Assembly (NCBI GenBank): GCA_033398695.1
Contig: CM065804.1
Location: forward strand, 10,649,001-10,713,000
Direction: 5' to 3'
DNA length: 64,000 nt
Source: Orobanche coerulescens
Lineage: Eukaryota > Streptophyta > Magnoliopsida > Lamiales > Orobanchaceae
The position numbers and the translations under genes were made by a program. Positions 21,150 to 32,740 of the stretch are shown here, piece after piece (the first letter of the stretch is position 1; the number at the start of each line of letters is the position of its first letter). The notes beneath the pieces were generated by a model, which saw only the letters and a list, made by a program, of their open reading frames with translations, did no database searches and had not been told where the DNA came from.

Positions 21150-21725
21150 TCACTCCCAAGCTTCATGCCTGAAAGTAGTTATCTCGTTCCTAAGTATCGC
21201 TGTCTTCGACGGTGGAAAGAACTTAGCCAGAAAGGCTTGTGCTAATTCCGCCCAAGTCGTGATAGAGCCCGGCGGTAATGAATTCAACCAAAACTTGGCT
21301 TTGTCCCTTAGAGATAAAGGGAAAAGCCGCAGACGAATAACATCCTCGGTAACACCGTTATTCTTGAAGGTGTCACAAATATCGAGAAATAAAGCGATGT
21401 GTGCGTTGGGATCATCGTTCGCCTGTCCACAAAATTGGCTTGCTTGTACCATCTGATTAATAGCCGGCTTAATCTCGAAGTTGTTCGCTTGGATGGTTGG
21501 ACGCCGAATCCCCAAAAAGTTTGCATTGATTTGTGGCATTACATAATCACGGAGTGCCAATGCCGGTTGAGCTTGCTGCATAGGATTATCTACTCTGTGA
21601 TTTTCTGTGTTATCGTCCATGGTGTCTTTTGTCGGTAGCTCACGCTTTTCCTTCTTGTTTTTCCGAAGAGTGCGCTCGAGTTCAGTATCCAAAGGTAATG
21701 GGCCTTCGTTACCGAATTTTCTCAT
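21150..21725 (-). pseudogene. Athila gag N-terminal part
   Basis: A start at 21725 opens a 191-codon frame with the Athila gag domain: LALRDYVMPQINANFLGIRR, the F-E-I-K-P-A-I-N-Q-M-V block, DPNAHIALFLDICDTFK and GVTEDVIRLRLFPLSLRDKA, then FWLNSLPPGSITTWAELAQA and FLAKFFPPSK. This builds the particle shell. The frame ends in TGA after H-E-A-W-E where the family usually continues with R-Y-K-D-L-L, so the stop is probably a mutated CGA. About 120 bp of leader separates the start from the primer site. Confidence 0.92.
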
Positions 21726-21847
21726 GCACTAACCAGAAATTCCTGAAAGGAAAACAAATAAAAATAAATAAATAAAATTACACAAAAATAAAATAATGTT
21801 CAAATTAAGACTAGAAATACTGAAATCGATATTAGTAAAACAATCAG

Positions 21848-21865
21848 TCCCCGGGAACGACGCCA
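21848..21865 (-). other. Primer binding site of Athila element A (tRNA-Asp-like, decayed)
   Basis: Minus strand TGGCGTCGTTCCCGGGGA lies six bases inside the 5' LTR. Athila elements typically carry TGGCGCCGTTGCCGGGGA, matching the 3' end of tRNA-Asp. Two bases differ here, one of them a C-to-T at a CpG. Confidence 0.8.
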
Positions 21866-21871
21866 AAAACT

Positions 21872-23176
21872 TGTTACGAAATTTGATTAACGCAAGTGCA
21901 CGTTGTCGCAAGCAAGTAATAAAGTGATAAGTAAGATATCGTTCCCTCGAGGACTGACTCACAAATTACCGATTTATGCGTATTCTAATTTTATTTAAAC
22001 TATCGAAATTGGTGTTTCAAGTAATATTTAAAGGAAATTAGTGAAAGGATGAACTAAGAATAAATAGTAAAATCGATTGTCCGAAGAAAGAAGATCAAAT
22101 AGGGAATTAATCTAGGATTGTGAATCCACCTTGGTTTATCCTAATTACTCTTGATTTATATGAATTAACTGATTTCCCAATTATTGAAGGTGGAGATTGC
22201 TAAAATACTCTACTGCATCTCCCGAGGTCAATAGAATTTTCTAAGGCGAATAAAACACTCTATTCCTAGGTGAATTAATTCGTCAATAGGCAAAAAGTAT
22301 GAAATCTTCAGAAAGGCCACATAATTCCTATGTGTATATTCCTATCTCACAAGATAAAACGGTTCTCACCAATTTTTCCTACCAACTCTCCTCTCCCGAT
22401 TCGAGTTGCGTAATCAAAACAAATCAATCATAGGCCACATAATTGACAGTAATTAAAACAATTGGGAAAACTCAATAAGAAAGGGAAATATATGTTAATA
22501 ATGCAAAATCAAAAGTTAATTCGTCAAAACCTCAGTTTCATCAAAATCCTAGAGTAGGGTTCTAGCCCGACATTCTAGAAAATAATACAGAAAGAATTGA
22601 GGAAATCATAAAAGAAATCAAACACAGTTGAAGAACTTGGATTCCTCCGTTCTCTAGCTTCTGCTTTCTACTTGGTTGGCGTTTTTCTCCTCTCTTCGAT
22701 GATGTCTCTTCAGACCTTTTAATCCCTATTTATAACCATCCTTCGTCTCCAAAACGCGTCCGGGAATTAGGTCGAGAACAGGCTCCAAAAACGGCCCAGA
22801 AACGCGGCAAAAATAGCATTACCGCCCCGCAGGCCGCGGCTCAGTAAGTGCATGCCGCGGCCCCTAATGTCCAGCGCCCTATGCCTGGGCGCAAGTTTTC
22901 TTCATGGGCCGCGGCTCAGCATCTTCGTGCCGCGGCTCCCGGTACAGTGAGTTCGGCGCCTTGCTGTGCCGTGCGTGTGCCGCGGCCTGGCCTTGGTATG
23001 CCGCGGCCCCTGACCAAAAATTGTCGTTTTCGCCCGTTTTTTCGTCGTTTAGGCTTCTGGACTCCAATTTCCTTCAAACATATAAAGATAGTGCATTAAA
23101 AGCTCATTTATGTAAATTTAGACTTAACATTGGATATAAAAGAATGATAAATATTCACATAAAAATACATCTAACA
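21872..23176 (-). repeat. 5' LTR of Athila element A
   Basis: The partner of 1366-2671. It carries the better preserved CCGCGG array (22832-23006) and a minus-strand TATAAATA (plus 22727-22734). A purine-rich leader with GAGAGGAGAAAAACG follows. Confidence 0.93.
22832..23006. promoter_or_regulatory. CCGCGG palindrome array in Athila 5' LTR
   Basis: CCGCGG cores start at 22834, 22855, 22909, 22930, 22980 and 23001. These are three pairs with 21 bp inside each pair and 54 or 50 bp between pairs. Flanks repeat as GGCCGCGGCTCAG and ATGCCGCGGCCCC. Confidence 0.85.
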
Positions 23177-23318
23177 GACATTACACAAAGTGATAGGTCG
23201 GAATTCTTTAAAAGAGGTGGGCCGATCCCCCTTGGGAATAAGAACCAGTAGAGTCTCCGCAGCTTTGGGATCAAAATACCCAGTAGCAAAAGCGTTTTTC
23301 ACAAAAGTCCAAACATCC
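23177..23318 (-). pseudogene. LINE reverse transcriptase, upstream fragment
   Basis: The minus strand gives W-T-F-V-K-N-A-F, LLVLIPKGDRPTSFKEFRPI and TLCNV, the segment of a plant LINE ORF2 that precedes the fragment at 1108-1365. The two meet exactly at the GACAT duplication, so this and 1108-1365 are halves of one reading frame separated by the Athila insertion. Confidence 0.85.
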
Positions 23319-23545
23319 ATGAGATGCATATTAAGTGATCCATATAAATATGCTGTAACAACATCCATGAGATGCATATTAAGATTATAAGATACCGATA
23401 AACTAATTAAATAACGAAAAGTAATGGCATCCATAACAGGGGAATATGTTACCTCATAATCAATCCCAAGTCTTTGTGAAAAACCTTGTGCAACAAGACG
23501 AGCCTTATATGTTACAATCTGGTTTTCTCATTTCGTTTCCTTACA
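23319..23545 (-). pseudogene. Ty1/copia reverse transcriptase fragment
   Basis: The minus strand reads QIVTYKARLVAQGFSQRLGI, then the D-Y-E-V-T-Y-S-P-V block, MDAITFRYLISL and LMDVVTAYLYGS. These are the N-terminal RT blocks of Ty1/copia elements, with the first catalytic aspartate in L-M-D-V. The fragment ends in a short local duplication (AACATCCATGAGATGCATATTAA twice, around 23322-23380) and fuses to the LINE fragment. The rest of this copia element is not in the window. The F LTR starts at 23548, three bases beyond. Confidence 0.85.
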
Positions 23546-23547
23546 AA

Positions 23548-24805
23548 TGTAATATCCGCAATTTCGATTTCCGATAATTTTCTTTTTTTGGTGGAAGTCC
23601 ATCTTAGAGACTCTATTGTGACCGTTTTATCATCCGAGAATGATTAATTCTACATTTTTTGTCATCCGAGATCATTTCGATGTCCTTTTGTTGAGTTCCG
23701 TGTTATTAAGCCACTTTTCCAAGTCTGAGTTCGATTTTGTAAAATCAACATCAATTCTTTGAAACACCAAAAGTTCTGAATCTTTTCAGTATTATAGATC
23801 ATCGAGTTGTCTTTTCAATGGTTTAAACGGTGAGTCAATCGGAGTCCGAACGAAGGAGTTATGGTCGAAATAGCTAAGATTGCTCTGTGTGCCTTATGAT
23901 GCTGGAGCCGGCTGTACCGCGGGCCGCGACCCTCTGCTGGCTGGGCCACGGCACTAAACCATGCTGGGTATTATTTTTGGCCGCGGGCCGCGGCACGCGA
24001 GTCTTTTCTGCACTATTTCAGCAGGGAATCGGGAGAGGACTTCAGTTCCTCTCCCTTCTTCATCTTCCACACGAATAGAGCGATTTAGGGGCGATTTTTA
24101 GGCGATTTATCTCACGTAATTCATCCTCCTCAATTTCTTGGTGTGGATTAACAACATCAATTCGTGTTCTTCGTCATTAATCTGAGGTATTTTCTTGATT
24201 CTCCGGAGTTGACCTTTTTGGGAGTTTTATTCCTGATTTCATTTTCCATACGATTTTGATAAATCGATTGGTGTTAGATATTGTTATTAAACATGGTTTA
24301 TGGATTGTATATCCATATCTTCGGTTCGTTTCAACTCCAAGGGTGATTTGAGTGTTCTTGAGGTGTAGTGAACATTTGATGTTCGATCAAATGTTCGAGT
24401 GAACTTTCCTTCGATAGTTTGTTGCAATCTCCGTTGTTTTTGGTCTTGATTCTCGTTGTAATCGTATCTTCGTTGTTTTTGGCCGGGGAATTATAGGTGT
24501 TCTAGGGTTTCCAATCAAACTTTCTCGTTGCTTCGCGTGCTTTGGATTTGAGGCAAGTACCTTGATCTACGAATTGTAACTACATGAAATCATTGTTGTC
24601 GAAGTGTATCATTTTATACGGATGTATGTATGTGTGTGTATATATATATATATATGTATAGATATATATATATATGTTAAATATATGTATTTATATACGT
24701 ATATTGATATATATGCCTATATCGGTGAAGGCCGAGTGATGAATGCTAACACTAGTTGACGTACTCAACTTGGATTGATGGATAAACTATACTTATAGAT
24801 ATAAT
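23548..24805 (+). repeat. Element F 5' LTR, left part (interrupted by element C)
   Basis: It starts TGTAATATCCGCAATTTCG, like the other Tekay-type LTRs here. A CCGCGG array (23912-24001), a leader rich in TTCTTCATC, a donor-like CTGAG|GTATTT at 24186/24187 and TTTGAG|GCAAGT at 24552/24553 follow. A (TA)n/(TATG)n microsatellite lies at about 24625-24720. The LTR is cut at 24805 by element C (duplication ATAAT) and resumes at 33553. It is inserted directly in the copia relic. Confidence 0.8.
23912..24001. promoter_or_regulatory. CCGCGG palindromes in element F LTR
   Basis: Overlapping CCGCGGGCCGCGAC and CCGCGGGCCGCGGC clusters lie about 66 bp apart, with a GGCCACGGC between. They use the same core as the Athila LTR although F is a chromovirus. 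The array is short and partly decayed. Confidence 0.6.
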
Positions 24806-27309
24806 TGTCATATTCGGGGGTAATTTTTTTTCGTGTTACTATTGTGTTGTACGTATTCATTTGGAATTGTACAAATATTGTGTATATCATTCGTGTGTGT
24901 TGAGGTGCATTGGATTGTATTTCGTTCATTCCGGTTGAGAATTGGTGGATCAACTTGGATGTCCACTATGTTGAGCTAACGTACGTTAACTTGTGTGCTT
25001 AACGTACGTTAGGCTTTAGGCATTACGTACGTTATGGCATTAATGTTACGTACGTAATGAGTGGTAGGTGGAGGGAACCTTCCTCGGACTCGACTTTCGG
25101 ACGGTGGGTCCCGGGCATCTTTGATCCGATCGACTATTGCAGTCAACGGATCCTTACGTACGTTAAGATGTGAGCTCTATGTACGTAATCCAGGTAGCTT
25201 GTTAACGTACGTAAATGGTTCTTGTTTACGTACGTTAAGGTCTTCGTATTTTTGGTCAGTTAGTTCTGGATTTAGCATTACGTACGTTAATGTTTTGGCA
25301 TAGCGTACGTAATGGTCCTTACGTACGTTATGCTTATTGTATAGCGTACGTAATGTGTTTTTCAGATTATATATCTTGGTTTCATATTTCATTTCTTCAC
25401 AAACCAAAATCATTTTTCTCTCTCTAGAATTGTCCGTCTGGACTTGTTCTTGATATTTAGTCTCTTCCAACACGATTTTGATCATCCTAGCTTGGATTGG
25501 AGCTTGAAGTTGGAAGCTTGTTGGTGCTCCTTTGGTGTTTGGAGGGTTCTTCTTGTTCTTCATTGGTAAGTTCCCTTAATCTCTTGTTCTTAAAGTGATT
25601 TTCGAATTTGGTGATGTAGTTGTTGTTGTTTTCTTCGGGTATTGATTGATTATTGGAGTATATCATGATTCTTGATGAGTTTTTATAACTTGTGATGAAG
25701 AACATGATGATTTTGTCTTGAGGGGGAGTTATTTTTGATGTTTTAGAATGTTTGGAGGTTATAATCATGTCTAGGAAGGATTATGTTAACATTGTTATAT
25801 GATTAACATAGTTTTGATATGATTATTGTTGTTGGTTGTGGTTTGAGGGATTATAACCATTTTTGTAAGGAATTGTGATGAATTATCATAATTTTGAAAT
25901 GGTTTAGTGGACCTTGTTGTTTAATCCGAATTCATGATGAATTGGTGATGGATTATTGTTTAGACATCATGTTGGTTGAGATGATGATGTTCTTGGGGTC
26001 TTGATGATGATATTAGTGGTATTATCATTTTGGAGATGTTTTTTTTTGATGATTGTTCTTAAGTGATTCTTGTTGAATTGTTTTCACAAGTGTTAAGAGC
26101 GTTTGATCATGTCGATCATTGAGGTGTTGGAGGATCTTGGAATTCATAGTTGAGAACTATGATATTCGTTGGTAGAGTTTAACCAATTCGGGGTTGAATC
26201 GGGTTTGTCCTTGGTGTTGTTTTCTATTGATTTGTGTTATTGAATGAATCGTTTTTCATTCATGGTTGTTCGAGTGTTTGTGATCGTCGGAAGGCGTCGT
26301 TCGTCGTTTCGTGCCAGGACGTTGATCGTGGAAGGACTTTCTCACCTTCGGTTTGAGGCAAGTTTTATACTTGTACTGGTCAATGAGATTAATGTTATCA
26401 TATATGTGTATGAATGTGTTGTATCATTTCGAGACATAGTCTCTTTGTGGTTTGTTGATATCAGGGGATTGTTTTATACGATACCTTTCGGAAAATTATG
26501 CCAAATGTTGTTATTATCCGATAAAAGCCGTTCAGAGCTTTGAGATACTAGTTGTTGATGTTATTGTTCAGACCAATGTGATATTGTGGCAACTTTGGAT
26601 GAGGGGGCTTTCAGGCCTTTGTAATGTCTTAGTATTTCTATTGGAGCCATCGGGCATTGTGATTCGTATCTATTGCAGCTTTGGCTTGGTTTAGCTTCGG
26701 GTAATGCATTGTTGTGTTCTGTATTGATGATTCGCCGTTGGGCGCTTATGTTCTAACCTGTTGAGCAGGTATTGATCGTATGCCGTGGGCATAGTGTTTC
26801 ACGAATGCTCGATTCTTACTTTGGTTTGTGAGCATCTCGTACTACCACTGTTGTACTGTTCATTCTGCCTTTGGATGCATATCATGTTGACATGTATTTG
26901 ATATTCATTATCTGGATCAATGACCCCGTGGGGCGGAACATGTTTTCATGTTTTAGGTGCTTGTGAGGAGAGAGTTGAGACACAGGGGTATGACGATGGC
27001 GACGAGGCATTCGAGCGATACTAGTTAGAGATATTTTGGTGTTCATGTCGGTCAGACAGTTTAGACAGTTATTGTCATTTTGTATTATCCGAGCAAGGCT
27101 CGTGGATGTTGTTGTATTTTATTTTGGCCATGTAGGCCCACTATTGTCGTTGAAATTCCATATCGGAATATTATGTTGGATGTCCAATGTAGGGATTGTG
27201 AATCCCCTTTTGGTCAGTTTGTTGTATTTTAGTCATGTCCGCCTGGTGGGATCTCCTGGTGTGGGGTCCACAGCACTGTAATGACCCAATGGGATTTGGG
27301 GATGTTACA
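24806..27309 (+). repeat. 5' LTR of element C (with internal deletion)
   Basis: At 2504 bp it begins TGTCATATTCGGGGG (TGTAATATCC in the partner). Order: ACGTACGT array 24977-25353, TATATAT at 25368-25374, donor-like TTG|GTAAGT at 25565/25566, TTTGAG|GCAAGT at 26357/26358, TTTTAG acceptor-like ending 26956. About 1.27 kb present in the 3' LTR (31522-32790) is missing here between GTTATTGT (26565) and TCAGACCA. Confidence 0.92.
24977..25353. promoter_or_regulatory. TTACGTACGTAA palindrome array, element C 5' LTR
   Basis: Twelve copies of T-W-A-C-G-T-A-C-G-T-W-A start at 24977, 25000, 25023, 25046, 25154, 25177, 25203, 25226, 25278, 25301, 25319 and 25342. Most steps are 23 bp. The partner array is at 29934-30311. 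Confidence 0.87.
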
Positions 27310-27314
27310 GAAGA

Positions 27315-27330
27315 TGGTATCGGAGAATTG
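27315..27330 (+). other. Primer binding site of element C
   Basis: TGGTATCGGAGAATTG starts five bases after the LTR end. It is a degenerate initiator-Met-type site (TGGTATCAGAGC in intact elements). Confidence 0.75.
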
Positions 27331-27799
27331 GGTTGTGAGATACCCTGATATGTGAGTTATGTGGTTCTACCGACGCGGTAGTAGTGGACTGTCAGGTTAT
27401 GACAATCTGGACAGTCGGGTTTTGTGAGTCGTGGTAGTTGGACGACTGTATAAGTCATTCTTTCATCAAGTCGTCATCAGTGAAGACTAGTATCGCAAGA
27501 CCTCGAAGCTTCGTATGACCTGTGTAAGGACTCGATTCTCTTTTATGTTCATACATTCATTATGTCATTGATTATACATGTTTTGTTGAAAATTTGTATG
27601 TAACATTTGTGTTACGATTCATTCATGATTATTTGTTTTGGAGCGTGTCGGCTCAGTATTGGCTATAATTAGCATGTTTGAGGTGATTGTTTATTTGTTG
27701 AGTATGTATACTCATGTTTGGCTATTGACTTAGCATTCTGGATTGGCCGTTGAGGCATATATTTGAGATTTGTTCATGATCGAACATTATTCTTTCAGT

Positions 27800-29063
27800 A
27801 TGGAAAGAGGAATCCGAGGACGTGGCAGAGGGGGTAAAAGCCGCAGTGCAGGCCGAAACCCAGAACCTCATGTTTATACGCGTACGGATGCTGAGATGGA
27901 TGAGAGTTCGGCCGGTGATGTTACCTACGCGATCGATTTCCCTTCAGGATGTCATACGCGAGAAGTCGATCAGACTAAGAGTGGACACATCGACCCTTTC
28001 TTACTTATGAGGGGCATGATGGCCCAGATGACTCAGATGACGCAGATAGTGGAGACCATGCAGACCTCGGTAGTTCATGATCCACCGCAGCAGGGATCCC
28101 AGGTGCCGCTTTATGGACAGGCTGGGAGAGTGAGTCAGATTATCGGCGATATCTCTCATTAGAGGCCGCCTACTTTTGAGGGTTCGTCGGAACCAGCTGA
28201 TATTGTTCATTGGCTTGAACATTTTGATAAACTCTTCGACATGGTTCAGTGTCTGGAAGAGAGAAAGGTGGCAGTAACGGCTTACTACTTGAGTAAGGGC
28301 GCTTATACTTGGTGGCTTTCTGTGAAACCCACCGATCACGATTGTGTTTGGGGCGAGTTCAAGACTCTCATGTAAGAGAGGTATTATCCGGCTCCACTTC
28401 GTGAAGCCAAGTTGTCAGAGGTTTTGAACCCCAAATCCGACGAGGACGAGGGTGTTATTGCTATTGCTGAGAAGTTTTAGGGACTTCTTTAGTTTGCTTC
28501 GTCTGTTATCCGTACTGAAGTGGATAATATCAAGTATTTTAGCAAGAGGCTGAACCCACAGTTGAAAATGCAGTTGTTCAATCCTAATTGTAACCCACTT
28601 GTCGAATTCATCGAGAAGGCTCCTGGAGCAGAGCTTTTGATCAAGGAGCTTGCTCGGAAGGACCCTTCAGTTTCTTCTGGTGGGCGGACTAGGATACCGG
28701 TTCGTTCAGAGGGACATTGGGCTGCGACGTCCAATAGGTCAGTTTCTAGTCATCTTCGTGCTGGGAAAGCATCTTCTTCTCATACGACGAGTTCGACCAT
28801 TGCTTGCTTTGACTGTGATTCAGCGGGGCATGTTAGCACTCGTTGTAATGTGCCAGCTATTGTTTGTTTTCTGTGTAGGAGGTCGGGATACCTTCAGAAA
28901 TACTGTAGGAGTTCTAGTGCCAGTAAGTCTCGAGGGAGATCACGGGTCTCGAGTGATTTTATCACTTCAGTCCGTACTTCATCCAAGGGGTCCTATCAGG
29001 CTTTGAGAGCCAGAGGTAGGGACAACCGAGGAGGAGTAGCGAGGTCAGATTTGGGTCTTCCTT
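27800..29063 (+). pseudogene. Element C gag with zinc knuckles, broken by stops
   Basis: A start at 27800 opens a basic G/R-rich N-terminus (M-E-R-G-I-R-G-R-G-R-G-G). After a TAG at about 28160, gag capsid blocks follow: RPPTFEGSSEPADIVHWLEH, FDKLFDM, KVAVTAYYLSKGAYTWWLSV and L-V-E-F-I-E-K-A. Further stops lie at about 28374, 28478 and 28490. From 28520 the frame is open to 29063 and holds two CCHC-like fingers (CFDCDSAGHVSTRCN and CFLCRRSGYLQKYC); the second has Y in place of H. The start was chosen at the ATG that aligns with gag starts of elements E and F. No protease motif follows. Confidence 0.8.
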
Positions 29064-29746
29064 GAGCCGTTGAGATTGAGGATGTCGATGATCTGGAGGA
29101 TATCGATGTTGGGTACACTTGAGATGTAGCATTGATTTTTATTTTCCTTGTTTTTTGAATTGATGTTTGATTTGGTCTGTATTGTAGTATTGTGGTTGCG
29201 AACCATTTGTTGTTGATCTATCTTGTAACGATTGTATCTGAGAATCTTGAGATTTGAGGTCATCTGATGTGTTTTTCTTTCCTTTTGGTCCTGTACCCGA
29301 GATTTTTGTGATAATCTGGGTAATTGTTCATTGTGATTCGAGACGTCAAGTCGTGAGGACTTGGGCGTGCGGTTGATATGGTCCCGAGGACTATGTCTGT
29401 GTTGTTATTATCTTTGTGTGGCGTGAGTCAGTGTTTGCATGGGCGTCTAATGCCGACGAGAATGGGGAAGTGTACACTGATGACTGTAGACATGTACCAT
29501 GGGTGGCTCCCGCGGGGTGTGTACGCCGGTGTTACTGGCTGGTCTCTAGCGGAAGAGTCATGACTCGGCTGATCTCGCACTGGGTTGAGTGTTTTTATCT
29601 CTTGTTTTTCGCCGTGTTTGGGCAGAGTATATGTGGGGACCCACCCGATTACTCAGGCGAAGTGGTTCGCAGTGAGGAGTATTCCTGAAGTTGTTGTTTT
29701 CTTATCCTGATGGATAGTCATACCCTGAGTTTCGGGGATGAAACTC
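29064..29746 (+). other. Element C non-coding region in place of pol
   Basis: About 680 bp lie between the end of gag and the polypurine tract. It shows none of the protease, RT, RNase H, integrase or chromodomain motifs seen in elements B, D and F, and no long ORF. The frames at 29378-29688 are not recognisable. Confidence 0.7.
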
Positions 29747-29764
29747 TTTTTAAGGGGGGGAGTA
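29747..29764 (+). other. Polypurine tract of element C
   Basis: CTTTTTAAGGGGGGGAGTA abuts the 3' LTR start. The preceding TTTCGGGGATGAAACT phrase matches that before the tract of element E. Confidence 0.85.
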
Positions 29765-31726
29765 TGTAATATCCGGGGGTAATTTTTTCGTGTTACTGTT
29801 GTGTTGTACGTATTCATTTGGAATTGTACAAATGTTGTGTATATCATTCGTGTGTGTTAAGGTGCGTTGGATTGGATTTCGTTCATTCCGGTTGAGAATT
29901 GGTGGATCAATTTGGATGTCCACTTTGTTGAGCTAACGTACGTTAGCTTGTGCGCCTAATGTACGTTAGTCTTTAGGCATTACGTAAGTTATGGCATTCA
30001 TGCTACGTACGTAATGAGTGGTAGGTGGAGGGAACCTTCCTCGGACTCGACTTTCGAACGGTGTGTCCTGAGCATCTTTGATCCGATCGACTATTGCAGT
30101 TAACGGATCCTTACGTACGTTAAGAGGTGAGCTCTACGTACGTAATCCAGGTAGCTTGTTAACATACGTAAATGGTTCTTGTTTACGTACGTTAAGGTCT
30201 TCGTATTTTTGGTCAGTTAGTTCTGGATTTATCATTACGTACGTTAATGTTTTGGCATAGCGTACGTAATGGTCCTTACGTACGTTATGCTTGTTGTATA
30301 AAGTACGTAATGTGTTTGTCAGATTATATATCTTGGTTTCGTATTTCATTTCTTCACGAACCGAAATCATTTTTCTCTCCCTAGAATTGTCTTCTGGACT
30401 TGTTCTTGATATTTAGTCTCTTCCAACACGATTTTGATCATCCTAGCTTGGATTGGAGCTTGAAGTTGGAAGCTTGTTGATGCTCCTTTGGTGTTTGGAG
30501 GGTTCTTCTTGTTCTTCATTGGTAAGTTCCCTTAATCTCTTGTTCTTCAAGTGATTTTCGAGTTTGGTGATGTAGTTGTTGTTGTTTTCTTCGGGTATTG
30601 ATTGATTGTTGGACTATATCATGATTCTTGATGAGTTTTTATAACTTGTGATGAAGAACATGATGATTTTGTCTTGAGGGGGAGTTGTTTTTGATGTTTT
30701 AGAATGTTTGGAGGTTATAATCATGTCTAGGAAGGATTATGTTAACATTGTTATATGATTAACATAGTTTTGATATGATTATTGTTGTTGGTTGTGGTTT
30801 GAGGGATTATAACCATTTTTGTAAGGAATTATGATGAATTATCATAATTTTGAAATGGTTTAGTGGACCTTGTTGTTTAATCCGAATTCATGATGAATTG
30901 GTGATGGATTATTGTTTAGACATCATGTTGGTTGAGATGATGATGTTCTTGGGGTCTTGATGATGATATTAGTGGTATTATCATTTTGGAGATGTTTGTT
31001 TTGATGATTGTTCTTAAGTGATTCTTGTTGAATTGTTTTCACAAGTGTTAAGAATGTTTGATCATGTCGATCATTGAGGTGTTGGAGGATGTTGGAATTC
31101 ATAGTTGAGAACTATGATATTCGTTGGTAGAGTTTAACCAATTCGGGGTTGAATCGGGTTTGTCCTGGTGTTGTTTTCTATTGATTTTGTGTTATTGAAT
31201 GAATCTTTTTTCATTCAAGGTTGTTCGAGTGTTTGTGATCGTTGGAAGGCGTCGTTCATAGTTTCGTGCCAGGACGTTGATCGTGGAAGGACTTTCTTGC
31301 CTTTGGTTTGAGGCAAGTTTTATACTTGTACTGGTCAATGAGATTAATGTTATCATATATGTGTATGAATGTGTTGTATCATTTCGAGACATAGTCTCTT
31401 CGTGGTTTGTTGATATAAGGATTTTTATACAATACCTTTTGGAAAATTATGCCAAATGTTGTCATTATCCGATAAAAGCCGTTCAAGGCTTTGAGATACT
31501 CATTGTTGATGTTATTGTCGATAAACGGTTCGCGGTATCGATGTATCGGTTGTTGTTGTTGATATTGATGTCGGTTTAAGATATCGTTGGGATCGTTGTT
31601 ATCAAATTGGTATTGTTTCTATTGGTGTTGTATTGGCCGATTGAAGGCATTTGACATATTCATTTATCATCTTCATTTCAGTGGTCGGTTTAAGGCACTG
31701 GGACATCTATTCTAATTGAGTCATTG

Positions 31727-32345
31727 TTATCGATTGGTCGTTCTAAGACAATCGAGGTATTGAATTGGGATTATCGAGAGTAATTCCCATCCGTTATATC
31801 ATTATTTATCGATTGACCTTTCTAAGGTGATCGACGTATTGAATTGGGATTATCGAGAATAATTCCCATCCGTTGCATCATTGTTTATCGATTGACTTTT
31901 CTAAGGTGATCGACGTATTGAATTGGGATTATCGAGAATAATTCCCATTCGTTGTATCATTGTTTATCGATTGATCGTTCTAAGGTAATCGATGCATTGA
32001 ATTGGGATTATCGAGAATAATTTCCATCCGTTGTATCATTGTTTATCGATTGACCGTTCTAAGGTAATCGACGTATTGAATTGGGATTATCGAGAATAAT
32101 TCCAAGCCGTAGTATCATTGTTTATCGATTGACCATTCTAAGGTAATCGACGTAATTAATTGGGACTGTCAAAGACATTTCCCATCCGTTGTATCGTGTT
32201 ATCGATCGACCATTATAAGGTGATTGGTGTATTGAATTGGGACTGTCGAGGATAGTTCCCATCCGTTGAGTCGTTGTGATTGGCCATTCCAAGGCAGTCG
32301 AGGTATTCGAATTGGGACCGCCGGGGATGGTGCCCATCCATGAAT
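31727..32345 (+). repeat. 79-bp minisatellite in element C LTR
   Basis: The TTATCGATTG-type unit starts recur at 31727, 31806, 31885, 31964, 32043, 32122 and 32199, then a degenerate copy. Each unit contains TTCTAAGGTRATCGA and GAATTGGGATTATCGAGA. A related unit is in element E (53481-53690). Confidence 0.88.
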
Positions 32346-32538
32346 TATTTTTATTGTGTTGGACGATTCAAGGGAGCACACTATTATCCTTGTGAATTCG
32401 GTCATATTTGGATCGTTGCTATTTGTGATTAATTGTGGATGCTAGTTTGGCTAGTGCTCGATGGGTAATCTTAGGGATTGAACCTTCACAGTTGGTTTCC
32501 CAACACCTACAGTTCAGTAGGTCACGGCCATTGGATGG

Positions 32539-32740
32539 CCTCATTGTGATACGGCTTCGTGCCGTGGCTTCGGCCCTCATTGTGATACGGCTTCATGTCG
32601 TGGCTTCGGCCCTCATTGTGATACGGCTTCGTGTCGTGGCTTCAGCCCTCATTGTGATACGGCTTCGTGCCGTGGCTTCGGCCCTCATTGTGATACGACT
32701 TCGTGACGTGGCTTCGGCCCTCATTGATACAGCCTCAGGC
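32539..32740 (+). repeat. 36-bp minisatellite in element C LTR
   Basis: CCTCATTGTGATACGGCTTC unit starts lie at 32539, 32575, 32611, 32647, 32683 and 32719, exactly 36 bp apart. Because 36 is a multiple of three, it makes a spurious repetitive frame. Confidence 0.9.

Larger units (their letters stand above)
1366..23176 (-). mobile_element. Complete Athila-lineage Ty3/gypsy retrotransposon (element A) with nested element B
   Basis: Two direct LTRs of about 1.3 kb (1366-2671 and 21872-23176) bound this segment. The exact 5-bp duplication GACAT lies at 1361-1365 and 23177-23181. On the minus strand the order is 5' LTR, primer site, gag, protease, RT, RNase H, integrase, spacer, env-like ORF, polypurine tract, 3' LTR. 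Protein order, the C-D-L-G-A-S protease motif, the degenerate tRNA-Asp-type primer site and the extra 3' ORF all match the Athila lineage. The 21.8-kb span includes a 10-kb insertion (5144-15225), so the original element was about 11.7 kb. It is inactive: gag and pol carry stops and the env-like ORF is split. Confidence 0.95.

Noticed and set aside
16525..21725. Could Athila gag-pol be a functional CDS?
   Set aside because: In-frame stops at about 18079, 18790 and twice between 21024 and 21149, plus a frameshift near 19342-19400, interrupt it.
27036..27281. 81-codon frame in the C LTR end.
   Set aside because: It lies in the non-coding R/U5 part and is disrupted in the partner LTR at 33270-33530.
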